64,000 bases of DNA. It comes from JANQSS01 sp965249735. GTDB lineage: Bacteria > Bacteroidota > Bacteroidia > Chitinophagales > Saprospiraceae. Where the stretch lies: positions 803,071 to 867,070 of the forward strand of contig CBDFMS010000025.1 in the NCBI GenBank assembly GCA_965249735.1, written 5' to 3'. Below are positions 25,301-35,173 of this stretch, in pieces (the stretch's first letter is position 1; the number at the start of each line of letters is the position of its first letter). The notes under the pieces were generated by a model. The model ran no database searches. It saw only the letters and a list, made by a program, of their open reading frames with translations, and was not told the origin of the DNA. The translations under genes were made by a program, and so were the position numbers.

Positions 25301-28300
25301 GATGTTCCGGGTGATTATATATTGATTGCTTTGGATAATAATGGATGTAGTGACACATTCACACTGACTTTAGATGTGCAACCTGCCCCTGAAGCATTTC
25401 CAGCGACCCTTGAGGTTTGTCATAGCTCAACAGGAGTCGGAATTTTTGATCTGACCTCAGCTGAAAATACGATCAATGGTGGCACAGGATTCGACGTTGA
25501 CTTTTTCGAGGATTCAGCTCTGGTAAATCAGATCAGTGTGCTTGATCTGGATGATTATATGAGCGGCCCGGATACTATCTATGCCGTCGTATTTAACATA
25601 GCAGATTGTCCATCTCAGCCGGTTGAAGTGATGCTCGAATTTTTACCTGAAATCATATCAAATGACACATTCCAGACTGTCTGTTTAGAAGCAAGTGGTT
25701 TAGGTACATTTGATCTTACCCTTTTAATTGATGCCATCAATGATGGAACTTCATTGCCGGTATCATTTTACGAGGATGCTAATGGAACAATCGTCATAAC
25801 CAACCCAGGTAATTACGAGGCCGCTGAAGGACAAGTCTATGGGGAAGTAAGTGGAGCAGGTGGGTGTTTTTCTGATCTTGCTATCATAGACATCAACACT
25901 GACACATTGCTCGAAGCATTCGGTGCAACGATGTCAAGTTGTCTAACAATAGATGGAACCGGAATCTTTGATCTGACTTCAGAAAACAATACGATAACCG
26001 GAGGCCAGGTATTGAATGTGATTTGGTACTCAAATAGTACGCCACCTTTAAATATAATTTCAGCACCGGATTCGTACGAGTCAGCTCCAGGATCCGTTTT
26101 TGCAACCGTCACGGACGGTCAATGTATCGCAAATGTGGTCGAAGTGACGTTATCGTTGACAACAGACGCCAGCGGTACTTCAATTACAATTGATGAATGT
26201 AATAGAGGAGATAATACGGGTAGATTTGACCTGACTGCAAGCAATGACATAATCGGCGGTGTTGGCAGTACCATATATTGGTTTACCGATGATCAGGCTA
26301 TGAATGCAATTGTTGATCCTGCGGATTTTGAATCATCAGAAGTGGTGGTATACGCCATTGTCGAAGATGCAAATCGATGCATTTCTGATCCAATTCCGAT
26401 TACCTTAAACCTTGAATTTTTACTAATTACCGATTTGGACTCACTAAAAACATGTGATCCTGGTAATGGAATAGGAACCTTTGATTTAACCGCTCAGGAT
26501 GCCGTGGTAAATGGTGGAACGGGATGGGATGTGGAATGGTATGAGGACGCGGCAACGACTATGTCCATTTCGGATCCTCAAAATTATGATTCAGGAAACA
26601 AAGACGTATATGCCATTGTGAGAAACGGAGAATGTGTCAGTGAAGCGATCGATGTGACATTAGCAGTGACGAATGATCTCGAAGGAATCCCAATTACGAT
26701 TCCAGGATGCGATCAGGGTAATGGCACGTTTGCTTTTGATCTGACCGTTGCAGATATTTTGATTTCTCCTGACGGTCTTGATGTCGAATATTTCCTTGAT
26801 AATGGCGTTACCATGCCGGTGTCGGATCCATTGAATTTTGTCAGTGGGGATGTAACCATTTATGCAGTTGTCCGCGATGGCATTTGTCGGTCACCGGTCG
26901 TAGCCATTGATCTGGATGTAGAAATAACCGTATTTCCTCCAGAAGAAACAGCTGTCGAATGCGACGAAGGTGGAGGTGCCGGTACATTTAATCTGCAAGA
27001 TTTTGAATCGTTAATTGCGGGTGTAGGTGCAATTGTTGTCTGGTATGAAGATGCTCTTGCAACAATGCTCATTAGCAATCCTACAGCCTTCAACACCACT
27101 CCAAGAGATATTTACGCCGTCGTGACAGACGCCAATGGTTGCGTTTCTGAACCGACAGTTTTTCATCTGGATACAGACAATAATTTACCAGCTTTTGAAG
27201 CCAGTTCGCAAGCTTGCGATGATGGATTTGGAATGGGTGTCTTTAATCTCGATCTTTTGGTTAGTACCATCAACGGTGGAAATACATTTATTGTAGAATT
27301 TTATACAGACCTCGGATTGACTAATCAAGTTACACTCACTGATGCTTACGCTAGTGGTGCTGTGACCATTTATGCAATTACAATTGACGGACCATGTCGG
27401 TCTTTACCCGTGGAGGTAACGTTATCCCTTATTCCACCGATTGTAGCGCAAGCCACAAGTGATGACTTGTGTGATGAAGGGGTAGGAGATGCCACTTTTG
27501 ATCTGACAACACTCGAGGCAGCAATTGACAACGGACAAGGGCACACCGTACTTTGGTTTGCAGATGCAGGGTTGACTCAACCCATCATAGACATATCAAA
27601 TTATGTTTCCAGTGGATCAAGTGTGTGGGCAGTCCTTACAAATGGGAATTGTGATTCGGAACCGGTAGAAGTTCTTCTTTCAGTCACGACTGTTCTTGGA
27701 AACATAGCTTCATTAGAAACATGTGATGAAGGAGCCGGGACAGGTACGTTCGATTTAATGTCTTTAGAGGCGAGCATCATAACACAAGGCGGACAAATGG
27801 TCATGTGGTATGAGGATGTCAATTTGACCACTCTGATTACATCGAATTTGGCCTATATCTCATCCGGAGGAACCATTTATGCAGTAACATCTGATGGACG
27901 ATGCAATTCTGAACCCATTCCTATCACACTGACGTTAACCGATAAACTACCTACTGATGTGGTGTCGCTTGAAGATTGTGATGATGGAGATGGTATGTTG
28001 ATCTTCGATTTAAATGCCGTAGAATCAGATATCAATACACTTGGAAATGGAGATGTCGTTTGGTATGAAGACATGAACGGCAGTGTGATCATAGCAAATG
28101 AAAATAACTATGAAAGTGGAACAAAGACAATCTATGCACAAGTCATAGATGGTCCATGTAAATCAGATATCATTGCGATTGACTTGACTGTAAATGAGCT
28201 TCCAACAGTGGATGCAGGCCCAACACAGGAACTTACTTGTCGTGCTGCATTTCTTGATATTACAGGAAGCGCTCCAACTGGTGATTATAGTTATTCCTGG

Positions 28301-29476
28301 ACCACGACTGACGGAAATATAGTTTCCGGCGGTACCGATATCACCGTGCGCGTGGATCAGGCCGGAACTTATGTTTTGGAGGTTACGAATACATTGACAA
28401 ATTGCATTCAGTCTGATGTGGTTGTTGTGACTGAAGATGTGAATATACCTGTAGTTGATGCCGGTCCGGATGTCGAAATAGATTGTGTTGATACTCAAAC
28501 CGAAATTGGCTCGGCGGAAACGGCCTCAGGCGCAGGCATAAATATAAGCTGGACATTGAATGGGAATCCTATAGGCGGCTCTCAGAATGTATTGACAGCT
28601 ACCCAGGCAGGGACATATGTCGTCACGGTAGAAAATACAGCTAGCGGATGTATGAATACGGATGAAGTGATTGTCACATCAACGATTGCCGACTTAACCA
28701 ATATGGAAATTGACATAGACAATCCAAACTGCAACGGGGCAAATACAGGATGTATTGAACTCGTAAATATTACCGGCGGTGAGGGTCCATATGGAGTTTC
28801 AATTGATCAGGTAAACTTCATCGGGAATTCTCAAATCTGTAATTTGCCTGCCGGCGAATATGTATTTACCGTACGCGACGTAAATGGTTGCGAAACGTCG
28901 CTTCCTGCAACGATTCAACAGCCTGAGGTTTTGGCTGTTCAGATTGTAGGTGACAATATTATTGACTATCGGGATTCTACCACGCTTGCAGCGGTTCATT
29001 CACCGGGAGATGTTCAAATAGATAGTTACAATTGGACATCTAATAATCATTTTAATACTGCCATTGATAGCATAATTATCGTGACAGGTCTTACAGAATT
29101 TCCAGTGAGTGTCACGATAGTGGATGAAAATGGTTGCGAAGCAACAGATCAAATAATCGTATATGTCAGAAGAGACTTCAAGGTATTTGCTCCAAATGCT
29201 TTTAGCCCTCATAAAAAAGATAATGTCAACGATCGCTTTTTCTTATTTGGAGATGATGAAATCGCTTTAAGCGTTGATGAATTACAGATATTTTCTAGGT
29301 GGGGAGAGAAATTGTACGAGCGGACGAATCTTACGATCAATGACGATTCTGAAGGTTGGGACGGTACTTATGAAGGAGAACGGATGCCTCCAGGTGTATA
29401 TATCTATTTTGCATTTGTAACTTTTGTTGACGGTAGTCAAGAGCTTATTCGAGGAGAGGTCATTTTAGTGGATTAG
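22364..29476 (+). CDS. Giant T9SS type B (gliding-motility C-terminal domain) repeat protein, 2370 aa
   Basis: The signal peptide MKRLYLILSILVFAVVLKAQ is followed by three pre-peptidase-like modules (each with NDDC/DPC and W.YF or W.YTV; about residues 20-450). Then comes a cysteine-bearing domain (CPGEEVEFCFDV), Ig-like modules, eleven homologous repeats (about residues 1005-1945) with the signature C..G.G.FDLT, two Ig-like modules, a SprB-like repeat (PNCNGANTGCIEL), and the CHU_C type B sorting domain (FKVFAPNAFSPHKKDNVNDR to the end). Such proteins are exported by the T9SS and usually stay on the cell surface, often as adhesins. The role here is inferred. It is the first of four successive type B genes on this strand and ends in a strong terminator. 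Confidence 0.9.
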   Translation: MKRLYLILSILVFAVVLKAQPLNDDCTNATQLLDVVKFCSNFNSVDYTYDAAGSDCGPSLTPPNMWFYFTAEGSFLDLDVMTPAGTEVAMINLFAVDPLDPCNTLVNIFCTETGIINNLTGLNLGDVYYFSVAFTDGAGTSLTPTFDLCITNGDPQQNNDPCSPINLTLGICEPLQSNILASANINFEPLCPGAWSSQLWYTVDLDPENHILDLTVVPSGTDPINGDVFMSVGTFETGCLGGFTFIDFYCGPANTTYEFFGLNPDVTYFVVVATLQEFEGEFDLCANQSGEDLCVQNVNSDDCGVGVPSFFPIIPGGLVNSSPWECLNGYCIDNASPIFDYSIFGTCGFDLNMSTVWFQVNTGPLALFMNIDFTGTTLTFPGIAVFEGDCANPTLITCNAASGSVLQLTDISVNASSSYWIAVTSLDANMGEFNLCVNTFFPINPCNNSFNLEEVGSSIDDSPVGGPYCPGEEVEFCFDVVSYDASTAGSGCQWLQAIIPTFGDGWDESSFDPNTGEPLIVDQPNTLHNGVWSWWEDGDVDYNVNNPNIHVITGAHGLGLCAPVHDPTCSGTPLAPGVLLPGGWYAVSPDGNPPDDNPDDAYGDGSGCGNSTDGPWQVCFTLVARMHPNCEDLPTYNEASVNVVAFPDGETGSWNNSTCLGVVPAPLNGFIDCSAVPDIQAENQEICSGQTFVITITSPQDPLIYDWTVDAPPQIVGESDGNGPVISQTLINNGSDEADVIYSITGKKTSCPGLADVTVTVYPDIDVQPINQPVQGCALQVFNLGTYIQVNGGKPPYTYSWSNGSNSSNPQVQVNADATFSVTVSDDVGCVGVGEVELNIFGIFEVEIDAPDQICASELDALLTATPLGGNPPYSTYDWQLPDGSILQNAGSQIDGDQDGTYISTVTDANGCPGLGEHDMIVNENPESGIIAFPEGAICEGSQTQLFEDITVGSSPDITRIWIVPDSFTGDPYISGFFTDVPGDYILIALDNNGCSDTFTLTLDVQPAPEAFPATLEVCHSSTGVGIFDLTSAENTINGGTGFDVDFFEDSALVNQISVLDLDDYMSGPDTIYAVVFNIADCPSQPVEVMLEFLPEIISNDTFQTVCLEASGLGTFDLTLLIDAINDGTSLPVSFYEDANGTIVITNPGNYEAAEGQVYGEVSGAGGCFSDLAIIDINTDTLLEAFGATMSSCLTIDGTGIFDLTSENNTITGGQVLNVIWYSNSTPPLNIISAPDSYESAPGSVFATVTDGQCIANVVEVTLSLTTDASGTSITIDECNRGDNTGRFDLTASNDIIGGVGSTIYWFTDDQAMNAIVDPADFESSEVVVYAIVEDANRCISDPIPITLNLEFLLITDLDSLKTCDPGNGIGTFDLTAQDAVVNGGTGWDVEWYEDAATTMSISDPQNYDSGNKDVYAIVRNGECVSEAIDVTLAVTNDLEGIPITIPGCDQGNGTFAFDLTVADILISPDGLDVEYFLDNGVTMPVSDPLNFVSGDVTIYAVVRDGICRSPVVAIDLDVEITVFPPEETAVECDEGGGAGTFNLQDFESLIAGVGAIVVWYEDALATMLISNPTAFNTTPRDIYAVVTDANGCVSEPTVFHLDTDNNLPAFEASSQACDDGFGMGVFNLDLLVSTINGGNTFIVEFYTDLGLTNQVTLTDAYASGAVTIYAITIDGPCRSLPVEVTLSLIPPIVAQATSDDLCDEGVGDATFDLTTLEAAIDNGQGHTVLWFADAGLTQPIIDISNYVSSGSSVWAVLTNGNCDSEPVEVLLSVTTVLGNIASLETCDEGAGTGTFDLMSLEASIITQGGQMVMWYEDVNLTTLITSNLAYISSGGTIYAVTSDGRCNSEPIPITLTLTDKLPTDVVSLEDCDDGDGMLIFDLNAVESDINTLGNGDVVWYEDMNGSVIIANENNYESGTKTIYAQVIDGPCKSDIIAIDLTVNELPTVDAGPTQELTCRAAFLDITGSAPTGDYSYSWTTTDGNIVSGGTDITVRVDQAGTYVLEVTNTLTNCIQSDVVVVTEDVNIPVVDAGPDVEIDCVDTQTEIGSAETASGAGINISWTLNGNPIGGSQNVLTATQAGTYVVTVENTASGCMNTDEVIVTSTIADLTNMEIDIDNPNCNGANTGCIELVNITGGEGPYGVSIDQVNFIGNSQICNLPAGEYVFTVRDVNGCETSLPATIQQPEVLAVQIVGDNIIDYRDSTTLAAVHSPGDVQIDSYNWTSNNHFNTAIDSIIIVTGLTEFPVSVTIVDENGCEATDQIIVYVRRDFKVFAPNAFSPHKKDNVNDRFFLFGDDEIALSVDELQIFSRWGEKLYERTNLTINDDSEGWDGTYEGERMPPGVYIYFAFVTFVDGSQELIRGEVILVD
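25390..28195 (+). repeat. Eleven tandem ~85-residue FDLT repeats
   Basis: Eleven units with a shared pattern: C-(x4-8)-G-x-F-(D/N)-L near the start, then an I..G segment, a (W/F)(Y/F)-(E/T)(D) segment, an aromatic-plus-S..(G) segment, (V/I)YA(V/I), and a closing C.S....V.L. Examples of starts are ECDEGGGAGTFNLQDF and DCDDGDGMLIFDLNAV. Copies have diverged, so they are old duplications rather than a fresh DNA repeat. Confidence 0.88.
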
Positions 29477-29490
29477 TACATTTAATAAGA

Positions 29491-29536
29491 AAGCAGAATT
29501 GAAAAATGAATTGTTTTTCAATTCTGCTTTTTCTTT
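29491..29536 (+). terminator. Strong terminator after the 2370-aa protein gene
   Basis: A 16-bp perfect stem (AAGCAGAATTGAAAAA with its complement) closes a 7-base loop and runs into TTTTCTTTT. It starts 15 bp after the stop at 29476, so the next giant gene must have its own promoter. Confidence 0.9.
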
Positions 29537-29637
29537 TGTCGAATTGTATTCCAGAGTTCTAGAAATCTCTTACTTTTCATCAGAATTAAAGTTGATTTTT
29601 AGCTGTTCAATCACGAACACCATATCACTCGCTGTAA

Positions 29638-32600
29638 GTGAAGATAATTATTCACATATCACTTGTCGTCTATTTGGCATTCGTCATGAGTTCAAAATTG
29701 GATGGTCAGTGCATTATCCAGGGTAATTTCCCTATTCCTGATAATGGAGAAACTTCAATAGCAATTAATGTCAGTGGTTTAGTTCAACCAGATCTTGGCG
29801 ATCCGGGGCAGGGCCTTTGTGGAGTGAGAATTAGATTTCGCCATGATCTGATTGGCGATTTATTGATTAGTCTCAGTTCCCCGTCTGGTCAAATAATACA
29901 ATTGACAGGACCAACATCCACCACTTCTTCAACTGATTTGACGGTTTGGGATGTGACTTTTGTTCCTTGCATTCAATCTGCCATGCCGGATCCGGGATTT
30001 ACGGATCAATGGGACAATGATCAATTTTGGGCTGTGCTGGCCAATTACTCCGGGTCATATTACCCATATAGTGGTTGTCTTGAAGATTTCACCGGCTCAG
30101 CCGTAGGACTTTGGACGCTTATAATTGAAGATTCGCAGCAGTTAGATATAGGCAGAATAGAGCGGGTTGAATTAATTTTTTGTGATTCTAGTGGACAAAA
30201 TTGCAGTGAATGTATGGCTGATGGTGGGCTGTTACCAATTGACACAGTTGATCAATGCGTGAACGAAACTCCTGTTGAATTCAATATTGAACCCGTATTT
30301 CCGGATGGCGAGCCCGGCTCTGAATACACCTATGTCTACGTAATTTCATATAACGGATTGATCATCGACGTCAACACAGAATTTGACAACAACGGATTGG
30401 ATACAGGTATCTACACGGTCTGTGGACTTTCAGTTTTAGCAAGTGATACTGCATTGGTCATGGCATTTCCTCCAAATCTCGATGTTGATGAATTTCAGAG
30501 CTGGTTGTTATCCAATCATATTTGTTTTGACTTCAAAACCAATGACTGCGCTGTCTTGCGTGTAAAACCGGAACTACCTCCTTTCTTTGAGTCAAGAGTC
30601 ATTTGCCAAGGAGAAGAACTACTTTGGCGCGGACAGATATTTACTCAGACTGGTGATTATCAGGTTATTAATATTGGTGCGAATGGATGTCTGAGGGAGC
30701 ATAATCTGAATCTTACTGTTCTTGATCCTGAACCACTGATAACAGAATTGGTTTCTTTTGGATGTGGACAAGAAATAGCCAGGCTTCAAGGAACCGACCT
30801 GACATTTGGGACTGACGTGGATTTTTTTTGGTATGCCAATCCCGGTACTATCTTGAGCAACCCTAATGATACCATCATTGACGTCTCAGAAAGTGGCGTC
30901 TATAATCTGGTTACAACTCGGAATTTTGGCGTTAATGGATCCTGCCAGGATACTACGAGTATTTCTTTAATAAATGACTTTGAGGAGCCTCAAATTAGCT
31001 ACCTCGGAACAACCATAGATTGTAATGTAGATTCTTCTATCGTGCGTTCTTTGAGCACATTGCCGAATGCCACAATAATTTGGCGCAACGCGTTAGGAGT
31101 AGAAGATACAGCGAGGAATCACGTCATATATTGGGGCGAAGAATACACCTTAATCGCCGTATCCGAACAAGGGTGTCGAGATAGTTTGATAGTAGTTTTA
31201 CCATATGATACTATTTCACCTTCGATAATCATTTCTGACATTCCTAAACCTTGTTTGAACGATAGTGTATTGTTGACGCCCGGAATTCCTGATCCAAACT
31301 GGACTTATATGTGGGTCGACCCGGATGGAGATTCTTTCATGTCGGCAGAAATATATTCTGATAAAATTGGTGTATTCACATTGTACGTCACTTCAGAAAA
31401 TGGCTGTACGGCCGAACTTCCGGTGGAAGTGATTCATTCAGGTCCAACTCCGCTTTTTCAAATTCTTTCAGATACATTTTTTTGTTTTACTGATTCGATA
31501 CACATATCCGTGACATCAAATCTGATGGAAACGTCTTTTTTAATCGATGGACGACAAGGATTTAATTCCACTGAGCATGACGTTTACGTGGGACTGCCAG
31601 GGAATTACACGGTTACTGTTGAAACGGTAAATGGATGCACTTATGATACAGTATGGCAAACTCCTTGGGTGCGAGCTGCGGAAATGCTCAATATTATTGG
31701 TGATACACTCGATTGTGAAACAGACAGCGTGATATTGTTTTTGGATATTTTGGGCAATAGCTCAGAATATTCGTGGCAGGGCCCCGGTGATTTCTATTCT
31801 GAAGATGACTCTGTGATCGTGCGTGAAAGCGGGACCTATGAGTTAGAGCTAAGAACTAAAAATGGTTGTCGAATAATCGGTTCTTATGAAGTTATCACAG
31901 ATACCTTAAAACCAAGCGTATCGATAGCTGTCGGTGTCATCGATTGCAACAGTGATTCAGTTCGCTTTCAGGTGATGGCTGATGAAGATACATATCAGTA
32001 CGATTGGGTGGGTCCAAATTCATTTCAGAGTAATATGGAGTCTCCATGGACGACAGAGTTGGGATGGCACTATGTTACAGTGACAGACGATAATGCTTGT
32101 AGATCATTCTTTTCTGTTGAAGTTTTATCTGACTTTGGACTACCGGGATATTCAATTGATGCCTCTTCAGTGACCTGTATTGAATCCACCTCTGATGTCG
32201 TTTTGACATCCAGCGCGGCAATGGTAGAGTGGAATGGGCCGGGTTTTATGTCGAACGATCGAAGTGTCACCTTACCTGAACTCAATACCTACAATTTAAT
32301 CTTGACCGGGAGTAATGGGTGTCGTACTATGGTGGAATATGTTCCACCTGTAGATACGGCTCGTGCTGTACTGGAATTATTCACTGACATCTTAGGATGT
32401 CACCGAGATACAGTGCCCCTGTACTATTTGAGCGGCCTGGAAATTATGGATTTGGTTTGGATGGGCAGTGATGTACACGATACATCCGCGGATACTACTT
32501 CCACATCTATGCCCGGACTTTATTCAATTAGGGCCACCGCCTTAAACGGATGTGAGTCTGAAGCTTCAATTTTCGTGACAGAGGATTTTACGATTCCTAT

Positions 32601-35019
32601 GGCAACAATTAATGGCACTGACACAGTGAATTGCTTGATCGATACAGTTTCTTTATCAGCGCAATCAACCTCTAATGGCCTTACCTATTTATGGACCTTG
32701 CCGGATTTGAGTTCGCACACCGATACGTTTTTGATTTCACTGCTTTCTGGTTATTACATACTGACCATCGAAGCTCCTAATTCATGCCGCGATACCATAT
32801 TGTATCATGTTTATCCCGATACGGCGTTGCCTCTCCTTTCACTCCAGGCCGATACAATCAATTGCGTACGTGATGAGGCCACCGTTTTGTCAAATTTGAA
32901 TCAAGATGATCAAGTGACCTGGACTTTGCCCACGATGTCCACAAGTAATCAACCAACAATAATGACCACGACACCAGGAATATATAAGGCAGTGGTTTTA
33001 AATACTAGAAGTGGATGTGTTGATTCAAGCGAGATAGAAGTTATTATTGATACGGCTCAGATAGAAAATGAAATTACTGGTGACGAAGAAATAAATTGCA
33101 TGAATAATAGGGCCCGATTAAATTCTGCTGTTTATGCGAATGCGGCCTCCTTAAATTGGTGGGGCCCAAATTTTATTGCCGTTGATGTAGATGAAGTATT
33201 CGTTGTTGAACCCGGTACATATTATTTGCAATCCTCCTTGCCAAGTCAATGTTTTGATTTGGATTCATTTACTGTTGTACTCGATACAGTTGCTCCGGTG
33301 CTTGAGCTATTTGGTGATACATTGAAATGTAGTGAGCCTAAGGTTTCCTTGTCTTTTGTATCTTCTTCAAGTGATATTTCTTATGCGTGGTCAGGACCGA
33401 TGGGTTTCAATTCCACAGACTCTATGCCTTTCGTAAACATTGGTGGTTATTATGTGATTGAAGTGACGATAAATTCTAACGGCTGTTCCGCTCGGGATTC
33501 TATTTTAATCGTAGGTGACACGCTCAGTCCAACGGTCATGGTAGACGCTGAATTATTTTCGTGTGAGGATACAACTGCTGCCATTTCTGCTGTAACCGTT
33601 GATGAAGTCGACCAGTTTTTATGGCTGGGCCCTGGAGGATTTTCTGCAATGGGACAGGATTTTATTGCTGATCGAACAGGGGAATACACGCTGTTTGCGT
33701 TTGCAGAAAATGGTTGTGTTGGCATTGATACATTTATATTGAATACATTCGATGAAATCGACGATGCCGAATTGTCGGTCGATTCCATTTCGTGTTTTCA
33801 TCCAATGGCGACTCACAATATTTCGACCACAGAGCCTGATGCTCTTTTTTCCTGGTATGAGGGACCAAATCTCATCGGAAACTCGAATTCTTTTACATCT
33901 GGTTTCGGTGGATCGATTCGTGTTGTAATAGAGAATAACCGAGGATGTCAATGGGATTCTACTTTTTCTGTATTAATCGACTCTCTTGCTCCAAATCCTG
34001 CCATAGTATCCATAGGCGAAATAATCTGTGATAATCGTGAAATCGAATTAATTGCCAACAATTTAGATACGTCTCAACCGCTTGTATATAATTGGATGAC
34101 GAGTAACGGACAGATCTTATCCGGGGACAATACTGAGATGGTTGTTATTGGTGCCCCGGGCGATTATGGATTACACGTCATGAATACAAGGAATGGCTGT
34201 TTTGGTGACGACGTCATTACGATTGAGGAGTCGGCGGATAGTCTGGAAATTGGAGCCTCACTCATCGTTCAACCGAATTGTAACAATGGATACGAAGGTT
34301 CGGTTGAGGTCATCGATGTTCGTGGAGGTATCGGAACAATCTCTTATTTCCTGGACGGTATCGGTCCTGGATTTGATCCTCTTTTTCAACCGCTTGATCC
34401 CGGAATGCACGTCGTTACTGTAAAAGATATGCTTGGGTGCTACGAAAGTGATACGATCGTTATCGACGATGTGATCATACGATTTGTGGATATTGAACGT
34501 GACACGGTCATTCAATTAGGAAGCCCGCTGCATATAGAGCCATTTCATAATCTTATCGAGGGATCGATCGAAACAAAGATTTGGACGATCGACGGAGAAT
34601 TGATTTGCGATGGGTGCGATTCGCTCTATTTTCAACCCACCATATCGGGTTATTATGCACTCACAATACAGGATGAGGATGATTGCATCGTTTCGGACTC
34701 CATTTTGGTCCATGTCATTAGTGTTCCACGTCTTTATATACCCGATGCTTTTTCTCCGAATCGCGATGGTATCAACGATGAGATCGGTCCATATTTTGGA
34801 AACAATGTCGTGACCGTTCATGAATTTTCCATTTATTCCAGATGGGGAGAACGCTTACATCATAGACTAGGCTTGAATCCCGACGATCCTATTTTATTCT
34901 GGAATGGTCGTAAAGACGGAGAACTTTTGTCCCCTGGTGTTTTCATCTATACGATAATGATAGAGCTAATTGATGGACAAGTGATCACACGTAAAGGTGA
35001 ATTTTTACTGATTCGATAA
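29638..35019 (+). CDS. Giant T9SS type B protein with N-terminal proprotein-convertase P-domain
   Basis: 1793 residues from a GTG start at 29638, giving the signal peptide MKIIIHISLVVYLAFVM, cleaved near KLDGQ. A P/Homo B domain follows (about residues 30-185: IGDLLISLSSPSGQIIQLTG, WDNDQFWAVLANYSG, GLWTLIIEDSQQLDIG). There is no subtilisin domain. About fifteen Ig-like repeats follow, with the pattern D-x3-C ... W.GP.GF ... G.Y.L..T..NGC and linkers such as DT(A/L).P.(L/V). A SprB-like unit (QPNCNNGYEGSVEV) leads into the CHU_C type B sorting domain (RLYIPDAFSPNRDGINDEIG). Export and surface display are likely; an adhesive role is inferred. It sits between strong terminator-separated relatives. 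Confidence 0.88.
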   Translation: MKIIIHISLVVYLAFVMSSKLDGQCIIQGNFPIPDNGETSIAINVSGLVQPDLGDPGQGLCGVRIRFRHDLIGDLLISLSSPSGQIIQLTGPTSTTSSTDLTVWDVTFVPCIQSAMPDPGFTDQWDNDQFWAVLANYSGSYYPYSGCLEDFTGSAVGLWTLIIEDSQQLDIGRIERVELIFCDSSGQNCSECMADGGLLPIDTVDQCVNETPVEFNIEPVFPDGEPGSEYTYVYVISYNGLIIDVNTEFDNNGLDTGIYTVCGLSVLASDTALVMAFPPNLDVDEFQSWLLSNHICFDFKTNDCAVLRVKPELPPFFESRVICQGEELLWRGQIFTQTGDYQVINIGANGCLREHNLNLTVLDPEPLITELVSFGCGQEIARLQGTDLTFGTDVDFFWYANPGTILSNPNDTIIDVSESGVYNLVTTRNFGVNGSCQDTTSISLINDFEEPQISYLGTTIDCNVDSSIVRSLSTLPNATIIWRNALGVEDTARNHVIYWGEEYTLIAVSEQGCRDSLIVVLPYDTISPSIIISDIPKPCLNDSVLLTPGIPDPNWTYMWVDPDGDSFMSAEIYSDKIGVFTLYVTSENGCTAELPVEVIHSGPTPLFQILSDTFFCFTDSIHISVTSNLMETSFLIDGRQGFNSTEHDVYVGLPGNYTVTVETVNGCTYDTVWQTPWVRAAEMLNIIGDTLDCETDSVILFLDILGNSSEYSWQGPGDFYSEDDSVIVRESGTYELELRTKNGCRIIGSYEVITDTLKPSVSIAVGVIDCNSDSVRFQVMADEDTYQYDWVGPNSFQSNMESPWTTELGWHYVTVTDDNACRSFFSVEVLSDFGLPGYSIDASSVTCIESTSDVVLTSSAAMVEWNGPGFMSNDRSVTLPELNTYNLILTGSNGCRTMVEYVPPVDTARAVLELFTDILGCHRDTVPLYYLSGLEIMDLVWMGSDVHDTSADTTSTSMPGLYSIRATALNGCESEASIFVTEDFTIPMATINGTDTVNCLIDTVSLSAQSTSNGLTYLWTLPDLSSHTDTFLISLLSGYYILTIEAPNSCRDTILYHVYPDTALPLLSLQADTINCVRDEATVLSNLNQDDQVTWTLPTMSTSNQPTIMTTTPGIYKAVVLNTRSGCVDSSEIEVIIDTAQIENEITGDEEINCMNNRARLNSAVYANAASLNWWGPNFIAVDVDEVFVVEPGTYYLQSSLPSQCFDLDSFTVVLDTVAPVLELFGDTLKCSEPKVSLSFVSSSSDISYAWSGPMGFNSTDSMPFVNIGGYYVIEVTINSNGCSARDSILIVGDTLSPTVMVDAELFSCEDTTAAISAVTVDEVDQFLWLGPGGFSAMGQDFIADRTGEYTLFAFAENGCVGIDTFILNTFDEIDDAELSVDSISCFHPMATHNISTTEPDALFSWYEGPNLIGNSNSFTSGFGGSIRVVIENNRGCQWDSTFSVLIDSLAPNPAIVSIGEIICDNREIELIANNLDTSQPLVYNWMTSNGQILSGDNTEMVVIGAPGDYGLHVMNTRNGCFGDDVITIEESADSLEIGASLIVQPNCNNGYEGSVEVIDVRGGIGTISYFLDGIGPGFDPLFQPLDPGMHVVTVKDMLGCYESDTIVIDDVIIRFVDIERDTVIQLGSPLHIEPFHNLIEGSIETKIWTIDGELICDGCDSLYFQPTISGYYALTIQDEDDCIVSDSILVHVISVPRLYIPDAFSPNRDGINDEIGPYFGNNVVTVHEFSIYSRWGERLHHRLGLNPDDPILFWNGRKDGELLSPGVFIYTIMIELIDGQVITRKGEFLLIR

Positions 35020-35173
35020 ATTCAATACATTTGTCGGGTCTATAGTAATCTGTCAAAACTTAAATTTTTGAGCAGCGAAATATCAAGAACAGAGTATCTT
35101 GTGATCGATAGTTAACTGTATTTTAAAATGAACCTTACTGGTGTCCTCCATCAGAAAGCCTGAAATTCAACCT

